The translations under genes and the position numbers were made by a program. The notes under the pieces were generated by a model, which had not been told where the DNA came from, searched no databases, and saw only the letters and a list, made by a program, of their open reading frames with translations. DNA of 64,000 nucleotides from Morinoia aosen (lineage: Eukaryota > Arthropoda > Malacostraca > Amphipoda > Talitridae). The stretch spans positions 62,619,581 to 62,683,580 of the forward strand of contig CM059576.1 of assembly GCA_030386875.1 (NCBI GenBank), in the 5' to 3' direction. Positions 36,481 through 48,325 of the stretch are shown one piece after another; position 1 is the first letter of the stretch, and each line of letters opens with the position of its first letter.

Positions 36481-37784
36481 CACCAGTCTAGGACACACCA
36501 ACACACACGCTACACTCTTCCTTTCGCTCTACCGCGTGTGAACTGGTTTTCGATTAGCCGACACCGGCCTACAAAATTAACATGTGTGCAACATTATTTC
36601 ATCATTAACATTACAACATGTTAAATTTTGTACAGTTTGTGGCGCCTTGATATACGTGATCAATATTTCATCGTTCAAATTTGACGTAGAATAATTTGAG
36701 AAAACTATTTATGGGTAATTAAACAATTTGAAAACTATTGATATTATTTGATTCAATCATTACATATCATCATAAATCAGTTTTTCATCTGAGAAAAATT
36801 TGAGCTATGTGATACCGAAATTGAGCACACAGGACTAAAATAACTGTTTCACGTTTTCGAAGGATAACTATGGAAATTGGATATGTGCATTGAAATGATA
36901 TCGTGTTACTTTCGTTCTCCTCTCATCGCCCGTCACTTCGCTCTATCATGATCAGTGTTATTATCATTGTATTTTTGGTGTCAGCGTAATACATGAAGCC
37001 ATGTTTAGGACATACGCTACGCCCAATTTCCCGTCTTGGGATAACCAACCTCCTGTTTAGGTGCACCGGCCTCAGGACGACCTATAACGCGATGCAAAAT
37101 ATTATGTTGTTGGCTAGGGTAACTATAAAGAAGAAATTTAGGGCAAATGTGCGTGTATTGTTACTGATGATAGTGTTACCGCGTCTCTGTAAACGGACTG
37201 CAGCTGCTGAAGCTTCTCCAGCAGCATGTACACCAGCTACAGCCAGGCTGGTCAGTTCTTGCTTATAAAAAAGTCTTGTCAGGTGGCACAAGCAACGGAA
37301 CTAAGTTTACAAAGCCGCAGGTCGATAGACAATAGTTCACTTTCCAGGCCACAGATTTTCTTGCAGGATTAAAATATAGTTCACGCGTGTGTTCAGTAAA
37401 ACATGGTAAAGGAATGCCTTAAAATTTTCCCTTCATTCAAGATGAGCATATTAAACTGTCACGATGGCAAGGCGAATACAACTACCAGACAAAATACATC
37501 GGAAATTCCTCGGCGATGGGCAGACCAGGCACACAGTAAAAACTGAGTTACAGTATCCGGCTTATTTGGCGACATGCAGCAAGTAGGCGAGGCAGCTTCC
37601 TTCCACTCACTATGAACACTTTAACACACAGCCAACTCTTTCATTCTGAAAAGTAGTAGAGTAACACTCACGTAGCTTTTTCGAAGATGACTGATAAATT
37701 TTTGTTGAAAGTGACAATATAAAATATAATACCAAAAAGCGAAATTTTATGTATGTTTCACTAAATTTTTTGCTAGTTATTGAT

Positions 37785-38130
37785 TCTGCAGGTGTTGTCT
37801 GCCACACGTTACTGCGTCTGCAGGTGTTGTTGTCTGACACTAGTTACTGCGTCTGCAGGTGTAGTCTGCCACTAGTTACTGCGTCTGCAGGTGTTGTTGT
37901 CTGACACTAGTTACTGCGTCTGCAGGTGTTGTCTGCCACTAGTTACTGTGTCTGCAGGTGTTGTTGTCTGACACTAGTTACTGCGTCTGCAGGTGTTGTT
38001 GTCTGACACTAGTTACTGCGTCTGCAGGTGTAGTCTGCCACTAGTTACTGCGTCAGAAGGTGTTGTTGTCTGCGTCTGGTTACTGCGTCTGCAGGTGTTG
38101 TCTGCCACTAGTTACTGCGTCTGCAGGTGT
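37785..38130. repeat. 32/35-bp minisatellite, right arm of element B
   Basis: About 10 copies in inverse orientation relative to the left arm, with the private variant gttgtctgacactag in several units. That variant is absent from the left arm, so the two arms did not homogenise recently. Confidence 0.95.
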
Positions 38131-38816
38131 GTTCACAGCAATGTCCCCACCACCATCAGCTAATGTCTCATTACCTACGGCTAAACGATGCAATTTTGTA
38201 TATTCAGGCAGTAAGCTGCTTAGTAAAACTGGCGGGGTGTTTGCAAAAACTGACCTCAGGTGTGTGCTTGGAAGTCAATTATCTCAGATGACATAACGTC
38301 ACTCAACCTTTACAGATATTCTTAGGAATACTGAGCAATTCAGCATATGATAACTTTAACTCAACCATTTCTGATGTAGAGAATCTGAGAATGTCGAGAG
38401 TATTAGGCGCCGATAGTGGCTGTGAAAACGTTTCATACCTTTCTATATTTTTTTATTCGTTGAAGATAATTGCAAATGCTTGAACCCACTCTAGTTACCG
38501 TATGTTCATTTGAAAAGGTTAAATAATAACCTGACATTGTTTTGTACAATCGATTATTCTGAAATATCACACTTTGAGTTGCTAACAAATTTGTTTATGC
38601 CGAATGAATAAGCATATTTCGTTACGTTCACACAAAATTAGTTGAAATTTTGCAAACTGCTGAAAGGCAAACTAATTCATTTTTATGATCAGTCATCATG
38701 TTAATGAATGTTAATGAAGGCATCTACGGATGCTTTATTTCAAATTTCAAGCCTGAAACATATCACCTTATACATTGGATTTTCAAATGCCTTATAACTA
38801 ACGCCAGGACGCCATT

Positions 38817-38985
38817 ACGCTTTCCCCCGGTCAAGACCGGTACCCATTTCAGACACCTGGGTAGAGTGGGGTATTGTGCTTGGAATTTTTCCCCTATACC
38901 CAACAGAGAAAATCGCCACCAGCGCCGGGACTCGAACCAGGGTCTGCCTGGACGGAGGCAAGTTCGCTAGTCTCACGGCTACGAC
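38817..38985 (-). mobile_element. tRNA-derived SINE
   Basis: On the minus strand the head reads tagccgtgagactagcgaac (A-box-like). It is followed by the perfect B-box ggttcgagtcc (plus 38,928-38,938), then cccggcgctggtggcgattt and a body ending at gggtaccggtcttgaccggg. The order and spacing fit a Pol III promoter of tRNA origin. It lies just beyond element B and is not a functional tRNA: no full cloverleaf is evident. Confidence 0.8.
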
Positions 38986-39140
38986 GAGCATCATCAGAAT
39001 TGGATGGAAGGAATTTTTTACTTAGTTTTCAATTCCACGAACAACAACATGATGAATTTCACCATTGATGCTATATCGCTTCTCACATTTGCATAAATGT
39101 GAATATCAACACATTACCGTCTTGTTTTCATTATTATTAC

Positions 39141-39510
39141 CCCTCAGGGGGATACAACTATTGTATCTATCGGAATTAGCGCTCCCAGGGGAAAAATGTG
39201 AGGGCCCGAGCTGAGAGTTAGGTAGGCCTTCTTTTTGTTGAACTAAAATGTTTTTGTTATGTTAAGGACCAACTTTTTTCGGTTCACTACTGTCCTGTTT
39301 TTCAGCACCTCTGACTCTCTTCTTCAGCTTTTATCTTATTTCATGAACTTCTTTCCCATCTTACTGTTTCTATGCCCTTTCTGCATAGATTCCTCATTTT
39401 CTTATCTCCATACTAAATGGTGCCTTCCTCCTTCCTCTCTTCGATACGCTCTATTGTTGCAGCGGTTAGGGAGGCTTAAACTAACTTATAATCTATAATC
39501 TAATCTTTCA
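39141..39510 (+). repeat. R dispersed repeat copy
   Basis: Begins cccctcagggggatacaact and ends with aactaacttataatctataa tctaatc. It closely resembles the 34,765 copy and serves as a good reference for the family. Confidence 0.9.
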
Positions 39511-39536
39511 TTATTATTACGTTATTGTACTGTTGC

Positions 39537-39590
39537 TATGGTGCTGGTGTAGCTACAGTGACGTAGGCTCCGTACCTACATCAGCACCAA
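39537..39590. repeat. Head-to-head pair of 17-bp units (hairpin)
   Basis: gtgctggtgtag at 39,541-39,552 faces its inverse ctacatcagcac at 39,576-39,587, separated by ~23 bp. These are single units of the 17-bp minisatellite in opposite orientation. They look like the centre of a palindromic element before array expansion. Confidence 0.7.
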
Positions 39591-39599
39591 AATAACAAT

Positions 39600-40130
39600 G
39601 TATATATTGATAAAAACGTTACAGAACGGATTTATACAGTAACAAAAACATAGGAAGTGAAAATGATGCAAATAGCATCAACAATGAGAGGTGACATGTT
39701 GTCCTACGGAGGATTCTCTCATGATCGAATATATCGAAAAGAAAATGAATTAGTTACCGTTGCAGTTCAAAATCAATCAAAACGCTTAGAAAACAAATTT
39801 GTCCTATTAGAAAAGAATGAATAACATCTAAAAAAAATAAATAATAATGAAATAATAAAAAATAAATAAATAATAATCTTTCAATTCTGTTATTCAAGCT
39901 TATGATATTACAGTTGGAAAATTAGTCGAGTGCCAACTGTTAAAAAATTTCGATATTTCTTTGGACTGCTTGTAATATAATATAAACTATTTATTATGAG
40001 AGTTAGGGTAGACTCGCATGAACGATGGATGCATTACCTGTAGAGCGTTTCCCAATGAGAGTAGTGGTTTCTGCTAGGCTTAATGAAACTATTAAAAAGA
40101 TATTCGTTTGAGCTAGAGTAATTTGGGTTA
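39600..40130. other. AT-rich non-coding stretch
   Basis: Contains an A/T-rich run with repeated aataaataa near 39,835-39,880. No gene was seen. Confidence 0.4.
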
Positions 40131-40133
40131 AGA

Positions 40134-40330
40134 AACTTGACTTTCTGAACACAAATATGTGGTCAGTTACTGCCAGCACGCCGAAATTTTCCTATACAGC
40201 TTCCTGCCTGTATATACAAAATTTCATCGCTTAGCCGTAGGCAATGAGACACATTGGCTGATGGTGGTAGGGAAAATTGTTAGTTAACAATCACATTGAA
40301 TTGTTAGTTAACAATAATATTAATTAGTTA
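40134..40330 (+). mobile_element. Solo terminal domain without a 32-bp array
   Basis: Carries gactttctgaacacaaatat, gccagcacgccgaaattttc, atcgcttagccgtaggcaat and ctgatggtggtaggg. Where other copies pass into the gtgaacac word and the 32-bp array, this copy instead runs into short repeats of attgttagttaacaat. It shows that the domain can exist without the minisatellite. Confidence 0.75.
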
Positions 40331-41070
40331 GTTATCAAGAATTGGAAACCCAGGAAAACTGAAATGAAAGCCTAAAATTAGACTTGGATTACACTTATTG
40401 AAACTACATTCATTATTCTAACCATCATAATGATTTTGAGAGTAATTGTAACAACGTTACCTAGAACGATGACAATAGGTAGTGACAATACAATAAACAG
40501 CAATGCATTAGATCATACACAGAAGTAACGATAGTGGCAACAGCAAAAAACACTCAATACGTCGATGGGGCTCACAACAGGCACACAAGTCAACGTGAAA
40601 GTTTTTTCCATTCATTAAAACATGTTTGAAGATAATATCACGTTTTTTCAAATATTACAGTTACCGTAAAAAAATTTAATTCGAATATATCAACGTAATT
40701 GTATTAGAAAGTGTTTTAAAAAAATATAAAGACAAATTTTGGCCTTCGAATCTATTATTAAGTATATTTTATGATTTCAAAGTTCAGTTTTCCAAGTTTT
40801 ATTTCAATTGATATAAATATATCGTATTGAATTTATGAATTTTCGTATTTGAGAGTGTATCGCGTCATAGGGCATTGCCAAGTGTCCAATTAATGTACTT
40901 TCATGTTATAAAATATACTTTGGAGCCTTCAGAGGCCACACTCATAACTGAATCAATGCCCTAGAACTGCGCGAACGTCCAAGTGTTGGCGTCTCTCAGA
41001 GCATCCCTGCGGTGGGGGAATTGTGGGCGAGCTTTGGTTGTGTTGGATTGTTTTGTGGATGTGAACTTTT
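40331..41070. other. Non-coding stretch before the 24-bp array
   Basis: AT-rich until about 40,930, then a short GC-richer segment (40,960-41,060) leading into the array. No gene was recognised. Confidence 0.4.
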
Positions 41071-41072
41071 GC

Positions 41073-44000
41073 AGGCATGTTGATTTGTGCTACTGTAGAC
41101 ATGTTGATTTGTGCTACTGTAGACATGTTGATTTGTGCTACTGTAGACATGTTGATTTGTGCTACTGTAGACATGCTGATTTGTGCTACTGTAGACATGT
41201 TGATTTGTGCTACTGTAGACATGTTGATTTGTGCTACTGTAGACATGTTGATTTGTGCTACTGTAGACATGTTGATTTGTGCTACTGTAGACATGTTGAT
41301 TTGTGCTACTGTAGACATGTTGATTTGTGCTACTGTAGACATGTTGATTTGTGCTACTGTAGACATGTTGATTTGTGCTACTGTAGACATGCTGATTTGT
41401 GCTACTGTAGACATGTTGATTTGTGCTACTGTAGACATGTTGATTTGTGCTACTGTAGACATGTTGATTTGTGCTACTGTAGACATGCTGATTTGTGCTA
41501 CTGTAGACATGTTGATTTGTGCTACTGTAGAAATGCTGATTTGTGCTACAGTAGACATGTTGATTTGTGCTACTGTAGACATGCTGATTTGTGCTACTGT
41601 AGACATGTTGATTTGTGCTACTGTAGACATGTTGATTTGTGCTACTGTAGACATGTTGATTTGTGCTACTGTAGACATGTTGATTTGTGCTACTGTAGAC
41701 ATGTTGATTTGTGCTACTGTAGACATGTTGATTTGTGCTACTGTAGACATGTTGATTTGTGCTACTGTAGACATGTTGATTTGTGCTACTGTAGACATGT
41801 TGATTTGTGCTACTGTAGACATGCTGATTTGTGCTACTGTAGACATGTTGATTTGTGCTACTGTAGACATGCTGATTTGTGCTACAGTAGACATGTTGAT
41901 TTGTGCTACTGTAGACATGCTGATTTGTGCTACTGTAGACATGCTGATTTGTGCTACTGTAGACATGCTGATTTGTGCTACTGGAGACATGTTGATTTGT
42001 GCTACTGTAACATGTTGATTTGTGCTACTGTAGACATGTTGATTTGTGCTACTGTAGACATGCTGATTTGTGCTACTGTGGACATGCTGATTTGTGCTAC
42101 TGGAGACATGTTGATTTGTGCTACTGTAACATGTTGATTTGTGCTACTGTAGACATGTTGATTTGTGCTACTGTAGACATGTTGATTTGTGCTACTGTAG
42201 ACATGTTGATTTGTGCTACTGTAGACATGTTGATTTGTGCTACTGTAGACATGTTGATTTGTGCTACTGTAGACATGTTGATTTGTGCTACTGTAGACAT
42301 GTTGATTTGTGCTACTGTAGACATGCTGATTTGTGCTACTGTAGACATGCTGATTTGTGCTACTGTAGACATGCTGATTTGTGCTACTGGAGACATGTTG
42401 ATTTGTGCTACTGTAACATGTTGATTTGTGCTACTGTAGACATGTTGATTTGTGCTACTGTAGACATGCTGATTTGTGCTACTGTAGACATGTTGATTTG
42501 TGCTACTGTAGACATGTTGATTTGTGCTACTGTAGACATGTTGATTTGTGCTACTGTAGACATGTTGATTTGTGCTACTGTAGACATGTTGATTTGTGCT
42601 ACTGTAGACATGTTGATTTGTGCTACTGTAGACATGCTGATTTGTGCTACTGTAGACATGTTGATTTGTGCTACTGTAGACATGCTGATTTGTGCTACAG
42701 TAGACATGTTGATTTGTGCTACTGTAGACATGCTGATTTGTGCTACTGTAGACATGCTGATTTGTGCTACTGTAGACATGCTGATTTGTGCTACTGGAGA
42801 CATGTTGATTTGTGCTACTGTAACATGTTGATTTGTGCTACTGTAGACATGTTGATTTGTGCTACTGTAGACATGCTGATTTGTGCTACTGTGGACATGC
42901 TGATTTGTGCTACTGGAGACATGTTGATTTGTGCTACTGTAACATGTTGATTTGTGCTACTGTAGACATGTTGATTTGTGCTACTGTAGACATGTTGATT
43001 TGTGCTACTGTAGACATGTTGATTTGTGCTACTGTAGACATGTTGATTTGTGCTACTGTAGACATGTTGATTTGTGCTACTGTAGACATGTTGATTTGTG
43101 CTACTGTAGACATGTTGATTTGTGCTACTGTAGACATGCTGATTTGTGCTACTGTAGACATGCTGATTTGTGCTACTGTAGACATGCTGATTTGTGCTAC
43201 TGGAGACATGTTGATTTGTGCTACTGTAACATGTTGATTTGTGCTACTGTAGACATGTTGATTTGTGCTACTGTAGACAGGTTGATTTGTGCTACTATAG
43301 ACATGTTGATTTGTGATACTGTAACATGTTGATTTGTGCTACTGTAGACATGCTGATTTGTGCTACTGTTGACATGCTGATTTGTGCTACTGTAGACATG
43401 CTGATTTGTGCTACTGTAGACATGTTGATTTGTGCTAGTGTAGACATGCTGATTTGTGCTACTGTAGACATGCTGATTTGTGCTACTGTACACATGCTGA
43501 TTTGTGCTACTGTAGACATGCTGATTTGTGCTACTGTAGACATGCTGATTTGTGCTACTGTAGACATGCTGATTTATGCTACTGTAGACATGTTGATTTG
43601 TGCTACTGTAGACATGTTTATTTGTGCTAATGTAGACATGTTGATTTGTGCTACTGTAGACATGTTGATTTGTGCTACTGTAACATGTTGATTTGTGCTA
43701 CTGAAGACATGCTGATTTGTGCTACTGTATACATGCTGATTTGTGCTACTGTAGACATGCTGATTTGTGCTACTGTAGACATGTTGATTTGTGCTACTGT
43801 AGACATGTTGATTTGTGCTACTGTAGACATGTTGATTTGTGCTACTGTAGACATGTTGATTTCTGCTACTGTAGCATGTTGATTTGTGCTACTGTAGACA
43901 TGCTGATTTGTGCTACTGTAGACATGCTGATTTGTGCTACTGTAGATATGCTGATTTGTGCTACTGTAGACATGTTGATTTTTGCTACTGTAGACATGTT

Positions 44001-44355
44001 GATTTGTGCTACTGTAACATGTTGATTTGTGCTACTGTAGACATGCTGATTTGTGCTACTGTAGACATGTTGATTTGTGCTACTGTAGACATGTTAATTT
44101 GTGCTACTGTAGACATGTTAATTTGTGCTACTGGAGACATGTTGATTTGTGCTACTGTAGACATGTTGATTTGCGCTACTGTAGACATGTTGATTTGTGC
44201 TACTGTAGACATGCTGATTTGTGTTACTGTAGACATGTTGATTTGTGCTACTGTAGACATGCTGATTTATGCTACAGTAGACATGTCCATTTATGCTACA
44301 ATAGACATGCTGATTTATGCTACAGTAGACATGCTGATTTATGCTACAGTAGACT
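41073..44355. repeat. 24-bp minisatellite, 3.3 kb, with 813-bp higher-order duplication
   Basis: About 137 copies of gtagacatgttgatttgtgc plus tact. Diagnostic variants (ctggagacatg followed by ctactgtaacatg, where three bases are missing) recur near 42,005, 42,123, 42,412, 42,819, 42,938 and 43,225. The pattern over roughly 41.6-42.42 kb repeats exactly 813 bp later. Toward 44,260-44,355 units change to gatttatgctacagtagaca, matching the remnant at 32,508. A 24-bp period with stop-free phases on both strands yields very long open frames that are not genes. Confidence 0.97.
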
Positions 44356-44517
44356 TGCCAATACCGTCAAGAGTTGAAGATCCTAAGCCATTTGATGTGC
44401 ACGCACTTATTAGCCATCTGTTGATGACCGTGAGTTTAGTTATGAAACATATGTAGGTATAACTGTTGATATAATAAAAACATTTTCGGTAAGTTAGGCT
44501 TTTTGTCATCTACGATA

Positions 44518-44710
44518 ATCGACTTTCTGAACACAAAACCGTGGTCAGTTTCTGCTAGCACACCGACAGTTTTCTGAGGCAACTTACTCCATGGTAATTC
44601 ATAATTGAATCGTTTAGTTAAAGGCAATAAGAAATATTAGTTGATGAATATGATGATGGTGGGGAAATTGTTAGATAACTATAATGCAATTGCCGTGAAC
44701 ACAACACCTG
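44518..44710 (+). mobile_element. Terminal domain, left arm of element C
   Basis: Has gactttctgaacacaaaacc, gtggtcagtttctgctagca, gcaacttactccatg, gatggtggggaaattgttag and gccgtgaacacaacacctgc. Only one degenerate 32-bp unit follows, then cacccaccagtccaggacac. Confidence 0.85.
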
Positions 44711-45654
44711 CAGACGCTTTAACCAGTGACAGAACACACCCACCAGTCCAGGACACACACACGCGGATGCTGCTCTCTCCACTTGCTGGAGCGCGGCGCC
44801 TACATACTCGTACTTTAACTCTGATGAAATGCCGACAGCGGCCATTGAAAATAATTTGAATTTTCACGAGCATAGGCTTTATCTGCACGTCTCCAAATCC
44901 GAATCGTGATTTGTGTCTTCAATTTAAGTCATGAATTGTACAAACTGTTATCTATACGAGATATTGGTGAACAAATGTAATGGGATTGACGGATTTCGTC
45001 CTCAAAATATATGTTAATTATTCTTCATTACATTATTAGTTTAAAATTTTGTAAGTCATAAAAAATCATTCAAATAACTTCGTTTTCATGACTGTCGCAA
45101 TATTTTATGACTAACTATGACAAAATTCAAGTGAACTTCAGGAGATGTAATTGTTTCTTAATTCATTGCCATGAGTGTTTAGGTGAGTATTTTTGCGATT
45201 GATGTCATTCAGCCTATTATTTATCATTGTCTCATTGCAAAAAAATTAAAAATCGAAATAAATCCGAAAGTGACGATTAAAACCAGTATTCATGATATAA
45301 ATATAATATAAATTCATGATTCTCATTTACGTACACATAAATAAATTTGAAATGTCTTTATGGAGATTTACATGAACATAGCACTTAGCACTGAAGTCCG
45401 TTTGATGAAAATATTTATCACTCGAGTTCTCTCATAGATCGTAATTCCCAGCTCCGTCTGTGCCAAATTTCCCGGTTTAGGATCACCAACTCCCGTTCTG
45501 GTGCAGCCAGCAGGGCAGCCTCAGTGACAGTTGGTCACTTCGATAATACTTCAATCGATCAGAAGAAACTAAAATCCCATCCGTATCATACATGCAACAT
45601 GAATGCCCACAGTGAACGTAGCTGTTGTATGAAAATGTATGAGCTCCGTACCTT

Positions 45655-46450
45655 CACCAGCACCATATCTACACCAGCACCGTCCCTACACCAGCACCGT
45701 CCCTACACCAGCACCGTACCTACACCAGCACCGTACCTACACCAGCACCGTACCCACACCAGCACCGTACCTTCACCAGCACCGCACCTACACCAGCACC
45801 ATACCTACACCAGCACCGTACCTACACCAGCACCTTACCTACACCAGCACCGTACCTACACCAGCACCGTACCTTCACCAGCACCGCACCTACACCAGCA
45901 CCATACCTACACCAGCACCGCACCTACACCAGCACCATACCTACACCAGCACCGTACCTACACCAGCACCTTACCTACACCAGCACCGTACCTACACCAG
46001 CACCGTACCTACACCAGCACCGTACCTACACCAGCACAGTACCTACACTAGCACCGTACCTACACCAGCACCCTACCTACACCAGCACCGTACCTACACC
46101 AGCACCGTACCTACCCCAGCACCGTACCTACCCCAGCACCGTACCTACACCAGCTTCGTACCTACACCAGCACCGTACCTACACCAGCACCGTACCTACA
46201 CCAGCACCGTACCTACACCAGCACCGTACCTACACCAGCACCGTACCTACCCCAGCACCGTACCCACACCAGCTCCGTACCTACACCAGCACCGTACCTA
46301 CACCAGCACCGTACCTACACCAGCAACGTACCTACACCAGCACCGTACCCACACCAGCACCGTGCCTACACCAGCACCGTACCTACTCCAGCACCGTACC
46401 TACACCAGTACCGTGCCTACACCAGCACCGTACCTACACCAGCACCGTGC
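45655..46450. repeat. 17-bp minisatellite (caccagcaccgtaccta), left arm of element C
   Basis: About 46 copies in inverse orientation to the arrays at 31,325 and 48,920, starting from the shared border gtatgagctccgtacc. Variants (cttcaccagc, ccatacc, ccttacc, ccccagc) are scattered. The two long overlapping open frames are by-products of the repeat. Confidence 0.95.
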
Positions 46451-46828
46451 CTAGAAAAGTGCCTGGTGTATGTGTGAGATGATATTGAAAAACGAATAGA
46501 AATGCTAAGAAAACAAACTTGCACAGACTTTTATTAGATTGAATGTTCAGTCATATGAATGTTTGGCAAAACCTGACATATATGTGAAGTCGTCAAGTTC
46601 ATATTCCTAAATTTTGGTGGAGTGAAACCAATTGCCGCAACGCGATGTTAATAATCGTTTTTTGATTCAGATTAAAATATTTTTGTAGCCTATCCAGGCT
46701 CATTTCATTGTAGTGCTATTGTGGAGATGGCGTAAAGTGTTCGCCTTAGAAATGTGAACTCCATCTCAGATGAAGTACAAGATGCATCATAAGATAGCTT
46801 TTCTCTTGAGTTAGTCCGTCATTCAAAC

Positions 46829-47525
46829 ATCGAACTTTCTGAACACAAACATCGCGTAAGTATCAATTTACAATTACTATCATCAGTAGCAATGTACACA
46901 AATTTGCCACAAAATTCCTTCCCTATAGTTGCCCTAGCCAACAACATAATATTTTGCATCGCGTTATAGGTCGTCCTGAGACCGGTGCACCTAAACAGGA
47001 GGTTGGTGATCCTAAGACGGGAAGTGGGCGTAGCGGATGTCCTAAACATGGCTTCATGTATTACAATGACACCAAAACTACAATGATAATAACACTAATC
47101 ATGATAGAGCGAAGTGACGGGCGATGAGAGGAGAACTTAAGAAACTTAAATAATATTCAATGCGCAAATCAAATTTCCATAATCAGCCTTCGAAAGCGTG
47201 AAAAAGTTATTTCAATACCGGGTCTTTAATTTCTGTTTCACATAACTCAAGCTTCATTGAATGAAGAACTAAATTTTTGTTACAGGTTTTTGATCTAATA
47301 TGATATTTTTTTTCTTGAGTCCTGAAATTAGGTGTTAAAGATTTTCCTTGAATAAAATTACGTCAAATTTCCCCAACGCTATTCTGAATTTGGTACTGTG
47401 GCCTCATTAACTTCTGATTACTCAGGAGCTAATATTTTTGTGAGCCGATGTCGGCTGATCAAATCCCAGTTCACTCGCGCTACAGCGAGGGGGAGTGTAG
47501 CGTGTGTGTTGGTGTGTCCTGTGGT
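46829..47525 (-). mobile_element. Inverted copy of the element B core, spacer of palindrome C
   Basis: After a terminal-domain start (cgaactttctgaacacaaac) the sequence jumps to a region that is the inverse of 36,480-37,170. Shared strings include caacaacataatattttgca, the cataggtcgtcctga block and atagagcgaagtgacgggcg. At the right it reaches gtgtgttggtgtgtcc and then a 32-bp array. A small deletion or recombination must lie near 46,865. Confidence 0.75.
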
Positions 47526-48142
47526 GTTGTTGTCTGCCACTAGTTACTGCGTCTGTAGGTGTTGTTGTCTGCCACTAGTTACCGCGTCTGCAGGTGTTGT
47601 TGTCTGCCACTTGTTACTGCGTTTGCAGGTGTTGTTGTCTGCCACTAGTTACTGCGTTTTCAGGTGTTGTCTGCCACTAGTTACTGCGTCTGCAGGTGTT
47701 GTTGTCTGCCACTAGTTGCTGCGTCTGCAGGTGTTGGCTGCCACTAGTTACTGCGTCTGCAGGTGTTGTTGTCTGCAACTAGTTACTGCTTCTGCAGGTG
47801 TTGTTGTCTGCCACTCGTTACTGCGTCTGTAGGGGTTGTTGTCTGGCACTAGTTACTGCGTCTGTAGGTGTTGTTGTCTGTCACTAGTTACTGCGTCTGC
47901 AGGTGTTGTCTGCCTCTAGTTACTGCGTCTGTAGGTGTTGTTGTCTGCCACTAGTTACTGCATCTGCAGGTGTTGTCTGCCACTAGTTACTGCGTCTGCA
48001 GGTGTTGTCTGCCACTAGTTACTGCGTCTGCAGGTGTTGTTGTCTGCCTCTAGTTACTGCGTCTGTAGGTGTTGTTTTCTGTCACTAGTTACTGCGTCTG
48101 CAGGTGTTGTCTGTCACTAGTTACTGCGTCTGCAGGTGTTGT
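47522..48142. repeat. 32/35-bp minisatellite inside palindrome C
   Basis: About 18 copies of the ctgccactagttactgcgtc unit, mixing 35- and 32-bp lengths. It is followed directly by the inverted terminal domain (gttgtgttcttggca ... caggaagtcggtta, 48,145-48,325). Confidence 0.95.
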
Positions 48143-48144
48143 GT

Positions 48145-48325
48145 TCTTGGCAATCGTTCTAAAGTTGCCCTCCAACATTCATCCCCACCATCAGCTACAC
48201 ATTTGTCTCCTCACTCACGGCCAAACGATGCAACATTCAACATTCAGGCAGTAAGCTGCACAGCAAAATGGCGGCAGCTCGCAGAAATTGAGAACAGGTT
48301 TATGGTCAGGAAGTCGGTTACTTCA
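48145..48325 (-). mobile_element. Terminal domain, inner copy in palindrome C
   Basis: Shows ccccaccatcagctacacat, cacggccaaacgatgcaaca, aggcagtaagctgcacagca, aaatggcggcagc and tcaggaagtcggttac. Homology with the left inner arm continues beyond the domain to about 48,680. Confidence 0.85.

Larger units (their letters stand above)
35722..38290. mobile_element. Foldback-like composite element B, about 2.6 kb
   Basis: This is the most compact complete-looking member. It has a left terminal domain (35,722-35,905, beginning gacttcctgaacac), a 32/35-bp array (35,905-36,480), a ~1.3-kb core, an inverted 32/35-bp array (37,785-38,130) and an inverted terminal domain (38,130-38,290, ending cttggaagtcaatt). 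The terminal domains and arrays together give TIRs of about 0.5-0.75 kb. The core (36,480-37,170) recurs in inverse orientation at 46,866-47,525. No transposase-like ORF is present; the ORFs at 36,993-37,268 lie in repeated core DNA. No clean target-site duplication was identified. Confidence 0.65.

Noticed and set aside
38817-38985. Functional tRNA gene
   Set aside because: A and B boxes are present but no full cloverleaf or acceptor stem. The downstream body identifies it as a SINE.
40953-44456. Very long open frames on both strands in the 24-bp array
   Set aside because: The period is divisible by three and the unit has no stop in several phases, so open frames are automatic. There is no independent coding evidence.
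45524-46454. Long HQHRTYTSTVPTPAPYL-type open frames in the 17-bp arrays (also 31,315-31,977 minus)
   Set aside because: A 17-bp unit without stops in any phase of one strand produces this 17-residue periodic translation. It is a by-product of the repeat.
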